From positions 1 to 5,705 of the forward strand of contig JAUVDE010000241.1 of assembly GCA_030595485.1 (NCBI GenBank): a stretch of 5,705 bases of DNA. The letters run 5' to 3'. Made by a program: the position numbers and the translations under genes. This document shows, one piece after another, positions 1-5,446 of this stretch. Origin of the DNA: Draconibacterium sp. Lineage in GTDB: Bacteria > Bacteroidota > Bacteroidia > Bacteroidales > Prolixibacteraceae. Numbering within the stretch: position 1 is the first letter of the stretch; each line of letters starts with the position of its first letter. The notes below the pieces were generated by a model that saw only the letters and a program-made list of their open reading frames with translations, was not told where the DNA came from and searched no databases.

Positions 1-1364
1 TCCGTCCAAATATTCGCCTGAATTCCAGGAACGAAACGCTCATTTTCTGAAAAGCCTGCCAAGGTGTCGGGATGAAAAGCATGAATCATTTCCATTGGGC
101 TAAAAGCTCCTCCCCATTTGCGACCGTTTTTGTGCAATTTGTCTTGGTCGAAATCAAAATACAGCGGAATTCGTGGACAAAGAACAACGTTGTATTCTTT
201 GTTGAGCGCATTTTCAAGAACATAGCCTCTGTCGTGTCGCCACCACATTACTACCGAATTTTCCTGTTCCAGACCAAAATCCACAATCTCGTCCCAACCT
301 ATTACTGTTTTATCCAAACTCTTTATTGAGTCTGCCATTCGATGAATAAAATAGGATTCAACCTCACGCAGATCCTTTAGGTTTTCTTGTTTCATTAAAC
401 GTTTTACATGCCGATTTGTATTCCAGCTTTCGTTTCCGAAATGCACCTCGTCACCACCTAAATGGATATATTTCGATGGAAATAAGCTTGTAACTTCACG
501 TAAAATATTTGTAAGATATTTGTATGTTCCTTCGTAACCGGGATTAAAGGTAAATTCTGGATGCGATTTCGAACCTCCACCCGAAAACTCTGGATAGGCA
601 AGATTCGCAGCACGGGCATGACCGGGCATGTCAATTTCCGGTATTACTTCAATATGACGCTCCGAGGCATACTGTACAATTTCACGGATTTCGTTTTGCG
701 TATAAAATTGTGCAGGGGCATCAGGATTAATGTCATTTCCTTTAGCTCCAACTTCGGTTAAAAGTGGGTATTGTTTAATCTCAATCCTCCAGCCCGGAAC
801 ATCGGTTAAATGCCAGTGAAACACATTTAATTTATGCATGGCCATTAAATCCAATAGTTGCTTTACCTTTTCTACTCCGAAAAAATAGCGCGACTCATCC
901 AGCATTAATCCGCGCCAGCCAAAACGTGGAGAATCTGTAATTTCTACCAACGGAAGTTTTGTTACCCCATTCTCGGTTTGAGAAAAAAGTAAGAGTTGTT
1001 TTAAAGATTGAAGTCCGTAAAACAAGCCAGTTTCGGTACCTGCAGAAATAACACAATTATTTTTTGATGAAACCAAAGAATAAGATTCATGGCCATCTCC
1101 AGTTTCAGATAGTATTATTTTAATGTCAGCAGCCTTCAATTCAGTTATTTGAACTGTAAATTGAGGTTTTACATCATTGATAAACCTTTGGGCAATTCCT
1201 TCAAGATTTAAATTTGAAAATCCAATTGTAAAATTTTCCTGAAGCTTGAAGGCTCCTACTTGGGTTTGTAAACTATTGGGTTGCGGAATAATATTACTTA
1301 CTAGTTTTTCTTTTTCAGTACAAGAGAAAAATAGAACTAAAATAAGGATGCTAATATATTTCAT
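1..1364 (-). CDS. GH20 beta-N-acetylhexosaminidase, lipoprotein (C-terminus cut by window end)
   Basis: This gene encodes a family 20 glycoside hydrolase that removes terminal beta-linked GlcNAc or GalNAc from chitooligosaccharides or glycans by substrate-assisted catalysis. The frame is open from ATG 1364 to the window edge (454 codons, no stop). Residues 1-15 form a lipoprotein signal ending in the lipobox FFSC, with Cys15 as the lipidation site, so the enzyme is probably membrane-anchored in the periplasm or at the cell surface. Residues about 20-140 fit the small N-terminal GH20b domain. The TIM-barrel follows, with WRGLMLDESRYF from W150 (Arg151 is the usual sugar-binding Arg), HWHLTD at 183-188, DMPGH at 245-249, and HLGGDE, where Asp305-Glu306 is the catalytic pair. 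A WDE motif and VMWWRHD lie further on. The last portion of the barrel and any C-terminal domain lie outside the window. No Shine-Dalgarno sequence is obvious beyond AAAAAGG just before ATG. The family is certain from these motifs; substrate preference is not. Confidence 0.95.
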   Translation of the reverse strand, partial: MKYISILILVLFFSCTEKEKLVSNIIPQPNSLQTQVGAFKLQENFTIGFSNLNLEGIAQRFINDVKPQFTVQITELKAADIKIILSETGDGHESYSLVSSKNNCVISAGTETGLFYGLQSLKQLLLFSQTENGVTKLPLVEITDSPRFGWRGLMLDESRYFFGVEKVKQLLDLMAMHKLNVFHWHLTDVPGWRIEIKQYPLLTEVGAKGNDINPDAPAQFYTQNEIREIVQYASERHIEVIPEIDMPGHARAANLAYPEFSGGGSKSHPEFTFNPGYEGTYKYLTNILREVTSLFPSKYIHLGGDEVHFGNESWNTNRHVKRLMKQENLKDLREVESYFIHRMADSIKSLDKTVIGWDEIVDFGLEQENSVVMWWRHDRGYVLENALNKEYNVVLCPRIPLYFDFDQDKLHKNGRKWGGAFSPMEMIHAFHPDTLAGFSENERFVPGIQANIWT

Positions 1365-1379
1365 ACCTTTTTAATTGAA

Positions 1380-1514
1380 AAGAGGTCGTATCAAAAGTCA
1401 CCTTGGATGTCATTCTGGGCGTAGTCGAAGAATCTATTGTTTTGAAAAAGAGATGTTTCGACTACGCTCAACATGACAAAAAGACAAAGAATAATACTTT
1501 TGATACAGCCTCTT
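1380..1514. mobile_element. MITE-like non-coding element with nested inverted repeats
   Basis: The ends are imperfect terminal inverted repeats: 1380-1398 (aagaggtcgtatcaaaagt) and 1496-1514, whose complement reads aagaggctgtatcaaaagt, 17 of 19 matching. Inside lies a second, separate inverted repeat (1408-1429 with 1457-1478). The 135-bp unit has no meaningful reading frame and occupies most of the 170-bp spacer between the ThuA-like and GH20 genes. Small size, terminal repeats and absence of a transposase fit a miniature inverted-repeat transposable element moved by an unseen transposase. I see no clear target-site duplication at the edges, so insertion is inferred rather than shown. It could equally be a REP-type palindromic element that doubles as a transcription barrier or a folded leader for the GH20 mRNA. 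Confidence 0.7.
1408..1478. repeat. Inner palindrome of the MITE-like element (REP-like hairpin)
   Basis: The arms 1408-1429 and 1457-1478 are complementary at 19 of 22 positions and share the core gcgtagtcgaa. After a two-base bulge on each side the stem continues with atct (1431-1434) pairing with agat (1451-1454), leaving a loop of about 16 bases. The hairpin can form in transcripts from either strand. No T-run follows on the minus strand, so it is not a standard intrinsic terminator, although it may slow polymerase or protect a 3' end after the ThuA-like gene. The arm sequence resembles an intergenic palindrome I recall as common in Bacteroidota genomes; this is from memory, not from a search. 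Confidence 0.75.
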
Positions 1515-1534
1515 CTGTTTAATAATCCAAAATA

Positions 1535-2299
1535 TTAATCAATTCGTTTACCAGCCCAGTTAATTGCATTTGTGATATGGTCTTTAACTAAACGGTCTTG
1601 AAAAGCTTCGTGTGTGTGGCCAAATACAGTATAAAACGAACGAATATCATTTTTATCTGTCCACCAGATTAGCGGATGGTCGCCCATTTTCCATGTGTCG
1701 TCCTTTTGCCTTTTAACGGTACTTTCGTCTAAACGAGCCAGTACGTTTACATTTTCGCGGGGGCTTTTTTTGAATGAATACCATTCGTCAACCGTAGTGT
1801 ATGTCTTTTTGCCTTCAAAAGGTTTCATTGCCGGGTGGTTGTAGTTTTCGAAAATAACAGTTGCTTTTTGTGCAGGTGGATGTGTACGAAAATAGGCTCC
1901 AACAAGATCGCCGTAAAACTCCCATTCGTATTCAAAATCGGCAGCAGCATGAATGCCAACAAACCCTTTCCCACTTTTCATAAATTTTTCGAAGGCTGCT
2001 TGTCCTGTTTCACAAATCGCATCGCCTGTAGGATTAAGAAAAACGGCCACATCCATTTTTGCCAGTAAATCGTCGCGTAATAACGAAGCATCTTCTGTAA
2101 CTGTAATTACCCAGTTTTGTCCTTTACTCTGGTCGTAAAGCATTTTTAAGCCCGATGAAATGGAGGCATGGCGAAAACCACTGGTTTTGCTAAACACCAA
2201 AATGTTCAAAGGTTCTTTAAACTCAGATTGCTTTTTTTGAGCACACGAAATGCCGGAAATTAGAACTGCAACAAGCAGCATCAGAATTTTAATTCTCAT
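1535..2299 (-). CDS. ThuA-like domain lipoprotein
   Basis: This is a 254-residue protein of the ThuA-like family, which has a class I glutamine amidotransferase-like fold and is named after a trehalose-utilisation gene; its exact reaction is not settled. Residues 1-19 are a lipoprotein signal with lipobox GISC (Cys19), so it is exported and lipidated. The family motifs run in order: VFSKTSGFRH (35-44), GKGFVGIHAAAD (110-121), GAYFRTHP (134-141), DEWYSF (171-176), HPLIWW (208-213) and FYTVFGHTHEAF (222-233). The length is normal for a single-domain secreted member, with no fused partner. It lies 99 bp after the WbqC-like gene and upstream of the GH20 gene on the same strand, separated from the latter by the MITE-like element. 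In Bacteroidota such proteins often sit in sugar-catabolic clusters, which fits the GH20 neighbour. ATG 2299 is chosen because it gives a complete signal peptide. The family is confident; the substrate is unknown. Confidence 0.93.
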   Translation of the reverse strand: MRIKILMLLVAVLISGISCAQKKQSEFKEPLNILVFSKTSGFRHASISSGLKMLYDQSKGQNWVITVTEDASLLRDDLLAKMDVAVFLNPTGDAICETGQAAFEKFMKSGKGFVGIHAAADFEYEWEFYGDLVGAYFRTHPPAQKATVIFENYNHPAMKPFEGKKTYTTVDEWYSFKKSPRENVNVLARLDESTVKRQKDDTWKMGDHPLIWWTDKNDIRSFYTVFGHTHEAFQDRLVKDHITNAINWAGKRID

Positions 2300-2324
2300 T
2301 TTAATTAGTTTTAGGTATTTTCTA

Positions 2325-2332
2325 CAAGATTA
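2325..2332 (-). promoter_or_regulatory. Weak candidate -7 box for the ThuA-like gene
   Basis: On the minus strand this reads TAATCTTG, one base from the Bacteroidota -7 consensus TAnnTTTG. It lies 25 bp before the ATG at 2299, which would give a very short leader. No clear TTTG appears at the -33 position, so the support is weak. Confidence 0.25.
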
Positions 2333-2372
2333 CTAAAAAGAAATTTAAAAGAAAAGTGAGAAGACAGGAGTT

Positions 2373-2399
2373 AGAAGTTGGAAGATAGAAGTTGAAGAT
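2373..2399. repeat. Short purine-rich tandem repeat next to the WbqC-like stop codon
   Basis: Two adjacent units, agaagttggaagat (2373-2386) and agaagttgaagat (2387-2399), differ by one base of length. A decayed third copy may precede them at 2359-2372 (9 of 14 matching). The last base overlaps the final base of the WbqC-like stop codon, so the repeat lies in the 3' untranslated region just before the ThuA-like gene. It looks like slippage-generated low-complexity DNA; no function is visible. Confidence 0.7.
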
Positions 2400-3085
2400 C
2401 AAAGCTCTCTTTTAGTCTGTTTTTGAATGCTATCTTCTAAAATAGTGTATGCATTTGGGCCTTCGTTAAAAAGTAAATCGAGAATACTTAAGTTGGGAAG
2501 AAAGCCAAATTTCTCGGTGAATACCTGGGTGTACACCACAGGTTTAAAGTCAATATCCGGTTTCGTTTTGTTCTTTGGCGAAATTATATCTCGGAAATTA
2601 AGTGTTCCTTCAGGAACCGCTTCAAAATTGGTGCTTAATTTTGCCCGGTTTTCTAGCTCCAGGAAATCGCAAATTGTTTTGTGAATTTGCATGTTAAAGT
2701 CGAACAAGAATTCGAATTTATTTACAAAAAAAGGTTTTAATTCATCTTGATAATATTCGAAATAGGGTGATGAATTATACGCCGAAACAATGGTTTGCCA
2801 CTGGTTGCGCTGCCAATTCATATCGTACGAAAGCCGTAAATCTTTAATTAGTACTTTGGGGCCACGACCTTTAACGACAGGCACGACCAATGATATTAAT
2901 CCGTTTCCACCAGAAATTACGCAGCGGTTACGAAATGTTTGTTTATTAAAATGCTCAAATTGCTCGATGTAAACTTCGGGGTGGTGAATATAACGGGCAT
3001 AAAAATGCACGGGTGCAAAATAGGCGGTACTTAATAATAGTGGTTCCAAAATCGTATTTATTTTTCTTTGCCACAAAAGTATCAA
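2399..3085 (-). CDS. WbqC-like family protein (start probably internal, near 3049)
   Basis: This is a WbqC-like protein, a family named after an O-antigen cluster gene but without an established biochemical role. The longest frame is 228 codons from a TTG at 3085. Typical Bacteroidota motifs are LLLSTAYFAPVHFY (16-29), KQTFRNRC (48-55), the tryptophan-rich WQRNQWQ (91-97), SAYNSSPYFEYY (101-112) and, near the end, FLPNLSILDLLFNEGPNA (195-212). There is no signal peptide or membrane segment, so it is cytoplasmic. No ATG occurs in frame before the conserved core; the first Met codon is around residue 89. A consensus -7 box (3074-3081) overlaps the first codons, so transcripts from it could not include TTG 3085. 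The TTG at codon 13 (3049, starting LEPLLLSTAY) is the better start, giving about 216 residues. The gene is 36 bp downstream of the secreted unknown, with no intervening terminator visible. Confidence 0.9.
   Translation of the reverse strand: MILLWQRKINTILEPLLLSTAYFAPVHFYARYIHHPEVYIEQFEHFNKQTFRNRCVISGGNGLISLVVPVVKGRGPKVLIKDLRLSYDMNWQRNQWQTIVSAYNSSPYFEYYQDELKPFFVNKFEFLFDFNMQIHKTICDFLELENRAKLSTNFEAVPEGTLNFRDIISPKNKTKPDIDFKPVVYTQVFTEKFGFLPNLSILDLLFNEGPNAYTILEDSIQKQTKREL
3074..3081 (-). promoter_or_regulatory. Candidate Bacteroidota -7 box for the WbqC-like gene
   Basis: The minus strand reads TACTTTTG, an exact match to TAnnTTTG. Transcription would begin a few bases further on, inside the longest open frame and upstream of the TTG at 3049, leaving a leader of roughly 20 bases. 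No good -33 TTTG is seen at the usual spacing, so this rests on the -7 box and its position alone. Confidence 0.4.
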
Positions 3086-3121
3086 AAAATAGAATGAAGT
3101 CTTTTGGGATTTTTTATGCGC

Positions 3122-3721
3122 TTATTGATTTTTTGCTTTTATCGATAGACAATAGCGATCTATAATTTCCGGGAAATCGCTAAAAGAATAACGACCATTT
3201 TCGATGTCTTTTACAAGTCCTTTATTTTCTTTAAATATTTTTGTGCAAGTTTTAAAACTGCTTTTTTCATAATGATACCATCTGTAGTCCATACGAACAA
3301 GGTAATGAGGTATTTCCTTCATTTCCGATTCGATACCAGTATTTTTCATTTTTGTTGTAACATAGTAATATAAGGGGTAAATGTCATCAGTTAAACGAAG
3401 TACAAAATCTCCATTTTTTGATGGGAAAACACTGATGCGAATATCGTCACGACTTTCAAAGTTCACTCTTCCATTTTCAGTTTCAATGAAATAGCCACTA
3501 ATTAGTCCTGGTTTGAACGATTTCTTTTTCCCACCAGCATCGATGAATTTCACTTCGGATTGAAGCTTTAAAATATTTTCCATTTTTATGCTGGCAGCAA
3601 TTGTATCATTGTTTAAACTGATAATGCCACCTTCGTTGTAACCTGGTTTTTTCTGTTGATTATTATTGGCAAAAAGATAAAAAGGGATTACAAAAATGAG
3701 TAAGAAGGTTATTGTTTTCAT
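3122..3721 (-). CDS. Secreted protein of unknown function
   Basis: I cannot name this 199-residue protein. Residues 1-18 form a Sec signal peptide (MKTITFLLIFVIPFYLFA, probable cleavage before the NNN run) with no lipobox Cys, so the mature protein is periplasmic or further exported. The mature part starts with GGIISLNNDTIAASIKMEN, followed by QSEVKFIDAGGKKKSFKPG (54-72) and ISGYF. This layout, with a DTI strand, a charged turn and a KSFKPG segment leading into a 'G-F/Y' strand, resembles secreted Bacteroidota proteins of unknown function, and the middle (80-122) is predicted by eye to be beta-rich. The C-terminal LVKDIENGRYSFSDFPEIIDRY resembles the helical end seen in many of the same proteins. 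Two Cys residues (159, 191) could form a disulfide. It has no T9SS domain. It has its own candidate promoter and is separated from the CotH gene by 95 bp. Confidence 0.85.
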   Translation of the reverse strand: MKTITFLLIFVIPFYLFANNNQQKKPGYNEGGIISLNNDTIAASIKMENILKLQSEVKFIDAGGKKKSFKPGLISGYFIETENGRVNFESRDDIRISVFPSKNGDFVLRLTDDIYPLYYYVTTKMKNTGIESEMKEIPHYLVRMDYRWYHYEKSSFKTCTKIFKENKGLVKDIENGRYSFSDFPEIIDRYCLSIKAKNQ

Positions 3722-3758
3722 GGCTATAATTTTGTTCTTATTGTTTACTACGAAACTA

Positions 3759-3766
3759 CAAATTTA
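3759..3766 (-). promoter_or_regulatory. Candidate Bacteroidota -7 box for the secreted unknown
   Basis: The minus strand reads TAAATTTG, an exact TAnnTTTG match, 37 bp before the ATG at 3721, which would give a leader of about 30 bases. It sits in the only sizeable AT-rich spacer between the CotH gene and this one. The -33 element is not convincing. Confidence 0.45.
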
Positions 3767-3816
3767 CATTTTGATAATTTAATTTTCTATGTTAAGAATT
3801 GTGCTCAATTGTTTTA

Positions 3817-5277
3817 TCAATTTTTAAGAAACTTTTTTACCACAGTTTGGCCATTTTTTAATTCTATTTGCGTCAGATAATAACCTTGTTCTAACGTTTC
3901 AATATTCAAATTGCAATAGCTAGCGTTTATCGACTTACTTTTTATTAAGGTTCCAGTAATGTGATAGATTTGTACTTTGGTAATTTCAGTTGGTGACTTT
4001 AAGTTAAGCGCCATGGTTGATGGGTTAGGCCATAAAACAATTTCAGGCGTGGTTTCATTAAATGCCACATCAGTTAGGCTGCAGTTTCCTAGCATATTTG
4101 CATCTAACCATTCCAGTCGTATGGAAATCCAATTTTTTAGTTTCTCCACTTCACCTTCGTAGCTCGATGGTTGCGCATCGACTTCGGGTGCACCAACATT
4201 TCTACCTAAAATATTCCATTTCTGAAAATGTTTAACCTGAGGATTTTTAACTTCATTATAAACCGAATCAATGAGTCCGAAAATATATTCATTGCTAAGC
4301 GTATTTTTACGTGCATTATAGTATCTGCAACTGGTTTGGTTTTTAAATTCCGTGTCGTAAAACAGGCGTGTCATCCATCCTGGTGATTTTACTCCAGGCT
4401 TACAACTATTAACTTTGTACGACCAACCAGAACCATCAGTCGCTTTAAAAATGTAGCATTCGTTAATGTTTTTCCAGGCCCAATCAAAATCCCAAGAAGG
4501 ACCGGCAGTAATTTTACCGTTTTTATCTTTATGAAAATAGCGACTCTTTTTAAAACCATCGTTGTTTCTGGAAATTTCGCTAACGATAAAATAGTCAATA
4601 AAGCTTTCCACATCAATGTATTTGGAATAACCACTTGTAGGATTGTCGTAGCCCGCACTATATAGTTTGTCCTCAAATTGAGTTACGTACTGCTCTATGT
4701 AGTTTTTTTGTTGTGTGGTTAGTTCATCCGATTTTGGGTCATGATATACAAAATGCACTTTATAATCAGGATGGTTTATGGGTGAATAGGGTGATAGCCA
4801 GCTGTCGTTATTGTTCCAATAATCAATTTTGAAAATATATCCCCCGGTTAACTCTTCACCCGCATTGTCATCCTCCTTTAGTTTGGCAATATCAACCCTG
4901 TTTTTATCACGTTTTATTTTCTCTACCAACAAATAAATACCTTGGTACGAATCGTTAATTATTACATCAACCAAGTGTGCACGTGGGGCATAGTTCCCCA
5001 TTTTTTCAAATAAACGATATCCCAGGATGTTGCGCATTAATGATTTGTCGTTGTAATGCGAAAGCAAGATCCAATCGTTCTCTTCGGGCATTCCAAGTAA
5101 TGATACATTATTGTTTAACCCACCAGAGGTTCTGGTTTCTATGGCAAACGGTTTTTGGGGATAATTTTGTGATGAACTGCCCCGAAGTTCAATTCCAATT
5201 CTACCATTGTATTCATTTGCAGTATCGTTATATTTATTTAATCCACTCTTATTGGATATTATCTTCATGTCTGCCAT
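3817..5277 (-). CDS. CotH kinase family protein with T9SS type A sorting domain (main frame; signal peptide is out of frame)
   Basis: The main frame encodes 486 residues from ATG 5277. It matches the CotH family, which includes the spore-coat protein kinase CotH. Visible motifs are GIELRGSSSQNYPQKPFAIE (28-47), DWILLSHYNDKSLMRN (68-83), YQGIYLLVEKIKRDKNRVDI (111-130), the Asp-rich GPSWDFDWAW (259-268), equivalent to the metal-binding region of CotH, and a C-terminal IRLEWLDANM. Residues about 403-486 are a T9SS type A sorting domain (WPNPS at 416-420, GYYLTQIELKNGQTVVKKFLK at the end), so the protein should be exported by Sec and then moved across the outer membrane. ATG 5277 is not the natural start: the same frame is open upstream to 5409 and encodes the expected CotH beginning ELPLIIINTNGRTIVDEPKV directly before it. 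The signal peptide lies one frame away (see 5325-5426). With a -1 shift the product would be about 536 residues. Confidence 0.88.
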   Translation of the reverse strand: MADMKIISNKSGLNKYNDTANEYNGRIGIELRGSSSQNYPQKPFAIETRTSGGLNNNVSLLGMPEENDWILLSHYNDKSLMRNILGYRLFEKMGNYAPRAHLVDVIINDSYQGIYLLVEKIKRDKNRVDIAKLKEDDNAGEELTGGYIFKIDYWNNNDSWLSPYSPINHPDYKVHFVYHDPKSDELTTQQKNYIEQYVTQFEDKLYSAGYDNPTSGYSKYIDVESFIDYFIVSEISRNNDGFKKSRYFHKDKNGKITAGPSWDFDWAWKNINECYIFKATDGSGWSYKVNSCKPGVKSPGWMTRLFYDTEFKNQTSCRYYNARKNTLSNEYIFGLIDSVYNEVKNPQVKHFQKWNILGRNVGAPEVDAQPSSYEGEVEKLKNWISIRLEWLDANMLGNCSLTDVAFNETTPEIVLWPNPSTMALNLKSPTEITKVQIYHITGTLIKSKSINASYCNLNIETLEQGYYLTQIELKNGQTVVKKFLKN

Positions 5278-5324
5278 TACTTTTGGCTCATCTACGATTG
5301 TTCTTCCATTGGTGTTAATAATAA

Positions 5325-5426
5325 TTAAGGGTAGTTCTGTTGAAAAATCAGAAATGTTTTGCCCTTTCCATGGAATGAGAAAATTTGAATTAATAATAAA
5401 AACAGGAGACTATTTCTTAATTGCAT
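5325..5426 (-). pseudogene. Out-of-frame 5' end (signal peptide) of the CotH gene
   Basis: ATG 5426 opens a 33-codon frame beginning MQLRNSLLFLLLIQIFSFHG, a textbook Sec signal peptide, which stops at 5325-5327. The CotH frame is open over the same DNA (from 5409, after a TAG at 5410-5412). Joining the two by stepping back one base after HGKG gives ...SFHGKG-QNISDFSTELPLIIINTNG..., exactly how secreted CotH proteins normally begin. As it stands the gene is either broken by a one-base loss, mis-sequenced, or read by -1 frameshifting. The start lies 18 bp after the stop of the upstream T9SS gene, so both are probably in one transcript. Listed as a broken piece because frameshifting is not shown. 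Confidence 0.8.
5361..5367 (-). other. Possible -1 slippery heptamer A AAG GGC
   Basis: Read in the signal-peptide frame, the minus strand is GGA AAG GGC AAA, so bases 5367-5361 form A AAG GGC, which fits the X XXY YYZ form of -1 slippery sites. Slipping back one base here lands exactly in the CotH frame (next codon CAA, Gln). I see neither a strong downstream hairpin nor a well-placed Shine-Dalgarno stimulator. A heptamer of this form would occur by chance about once in ten such 28-codon overlaps if bases were equally frequent. The same A3-G3 run is also a plausible place for a one-base deletion. Confidence 0.3.
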
Positions 5427-5441
5427 TTTAGCATGGTTTGT

Positions 5442-5446
5442 TCCTT
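5442..5446 (-). promoter_or_regulatory. Shine-Dalgarno-like AAGGA overlapping the upstream stop codon
   Basis: The minus strand reads TTAAGGAACAAACCATG. AAGGA overlaps the TAA of the upstream T9SS gene and is 7 bp before an ATG at 5434, but that ATG opens only a five-codon frame (MLKCN). It is 15 bp before ATG 5426, the signal-peptide start, which is long for a Shine-Dalgarno spacing. It suggests translational coupling with the upstream gene, or that the native start was 5434 before loss of an A from the run at 5426-5429. Confidence 0.35.

Noticed and set aside
72..329. Plus-strand open frame of 85 codons
   Set aside because: It lies wholly opposite the GH20 catalytic domain, whose motifs are unambiguous, and has no recognisable domain.
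1365..1534. A standard intrinsic terminator after the ThuA-like gene
   Set aside because: The strong hairpin at 1408-1478 lacks a following T-run in the minus direction, so it is reported as a repeat instead.
1835..2138. Two overlapping plus-strand open frames
   Set aside because: Both are antisense to the well-supported ThuA-like gene and show no family features.
3798..3812. Possible terminator after the CotH gene (aattg-tgct-caatt)
   Set aside because: The stem is only five weak base pairs and no T-run follows on the minus strand.
4389..4676. Minus-strand 95-codon frame
   Set aside because: It is an alternative frame inside the CotH gene; the CotH frame carries the conserved Asp-rich motif across the same DNA.
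5344..5348. T5 run as a phase-variation tract explaining the CotH frame shift
   Set aside because: A run of five is too short to expect high-rate slippage, and a shift here would give a poorer junction (KTFLIFSTELP) than one at the A3-G3 run.
4977..5431. Plus-strand frames of 113 and 74 codons
   Set aside because: They are antisense to the CotH gene and its signal peptide; their Cys/His-rich look is a by-product of the opposite strand.
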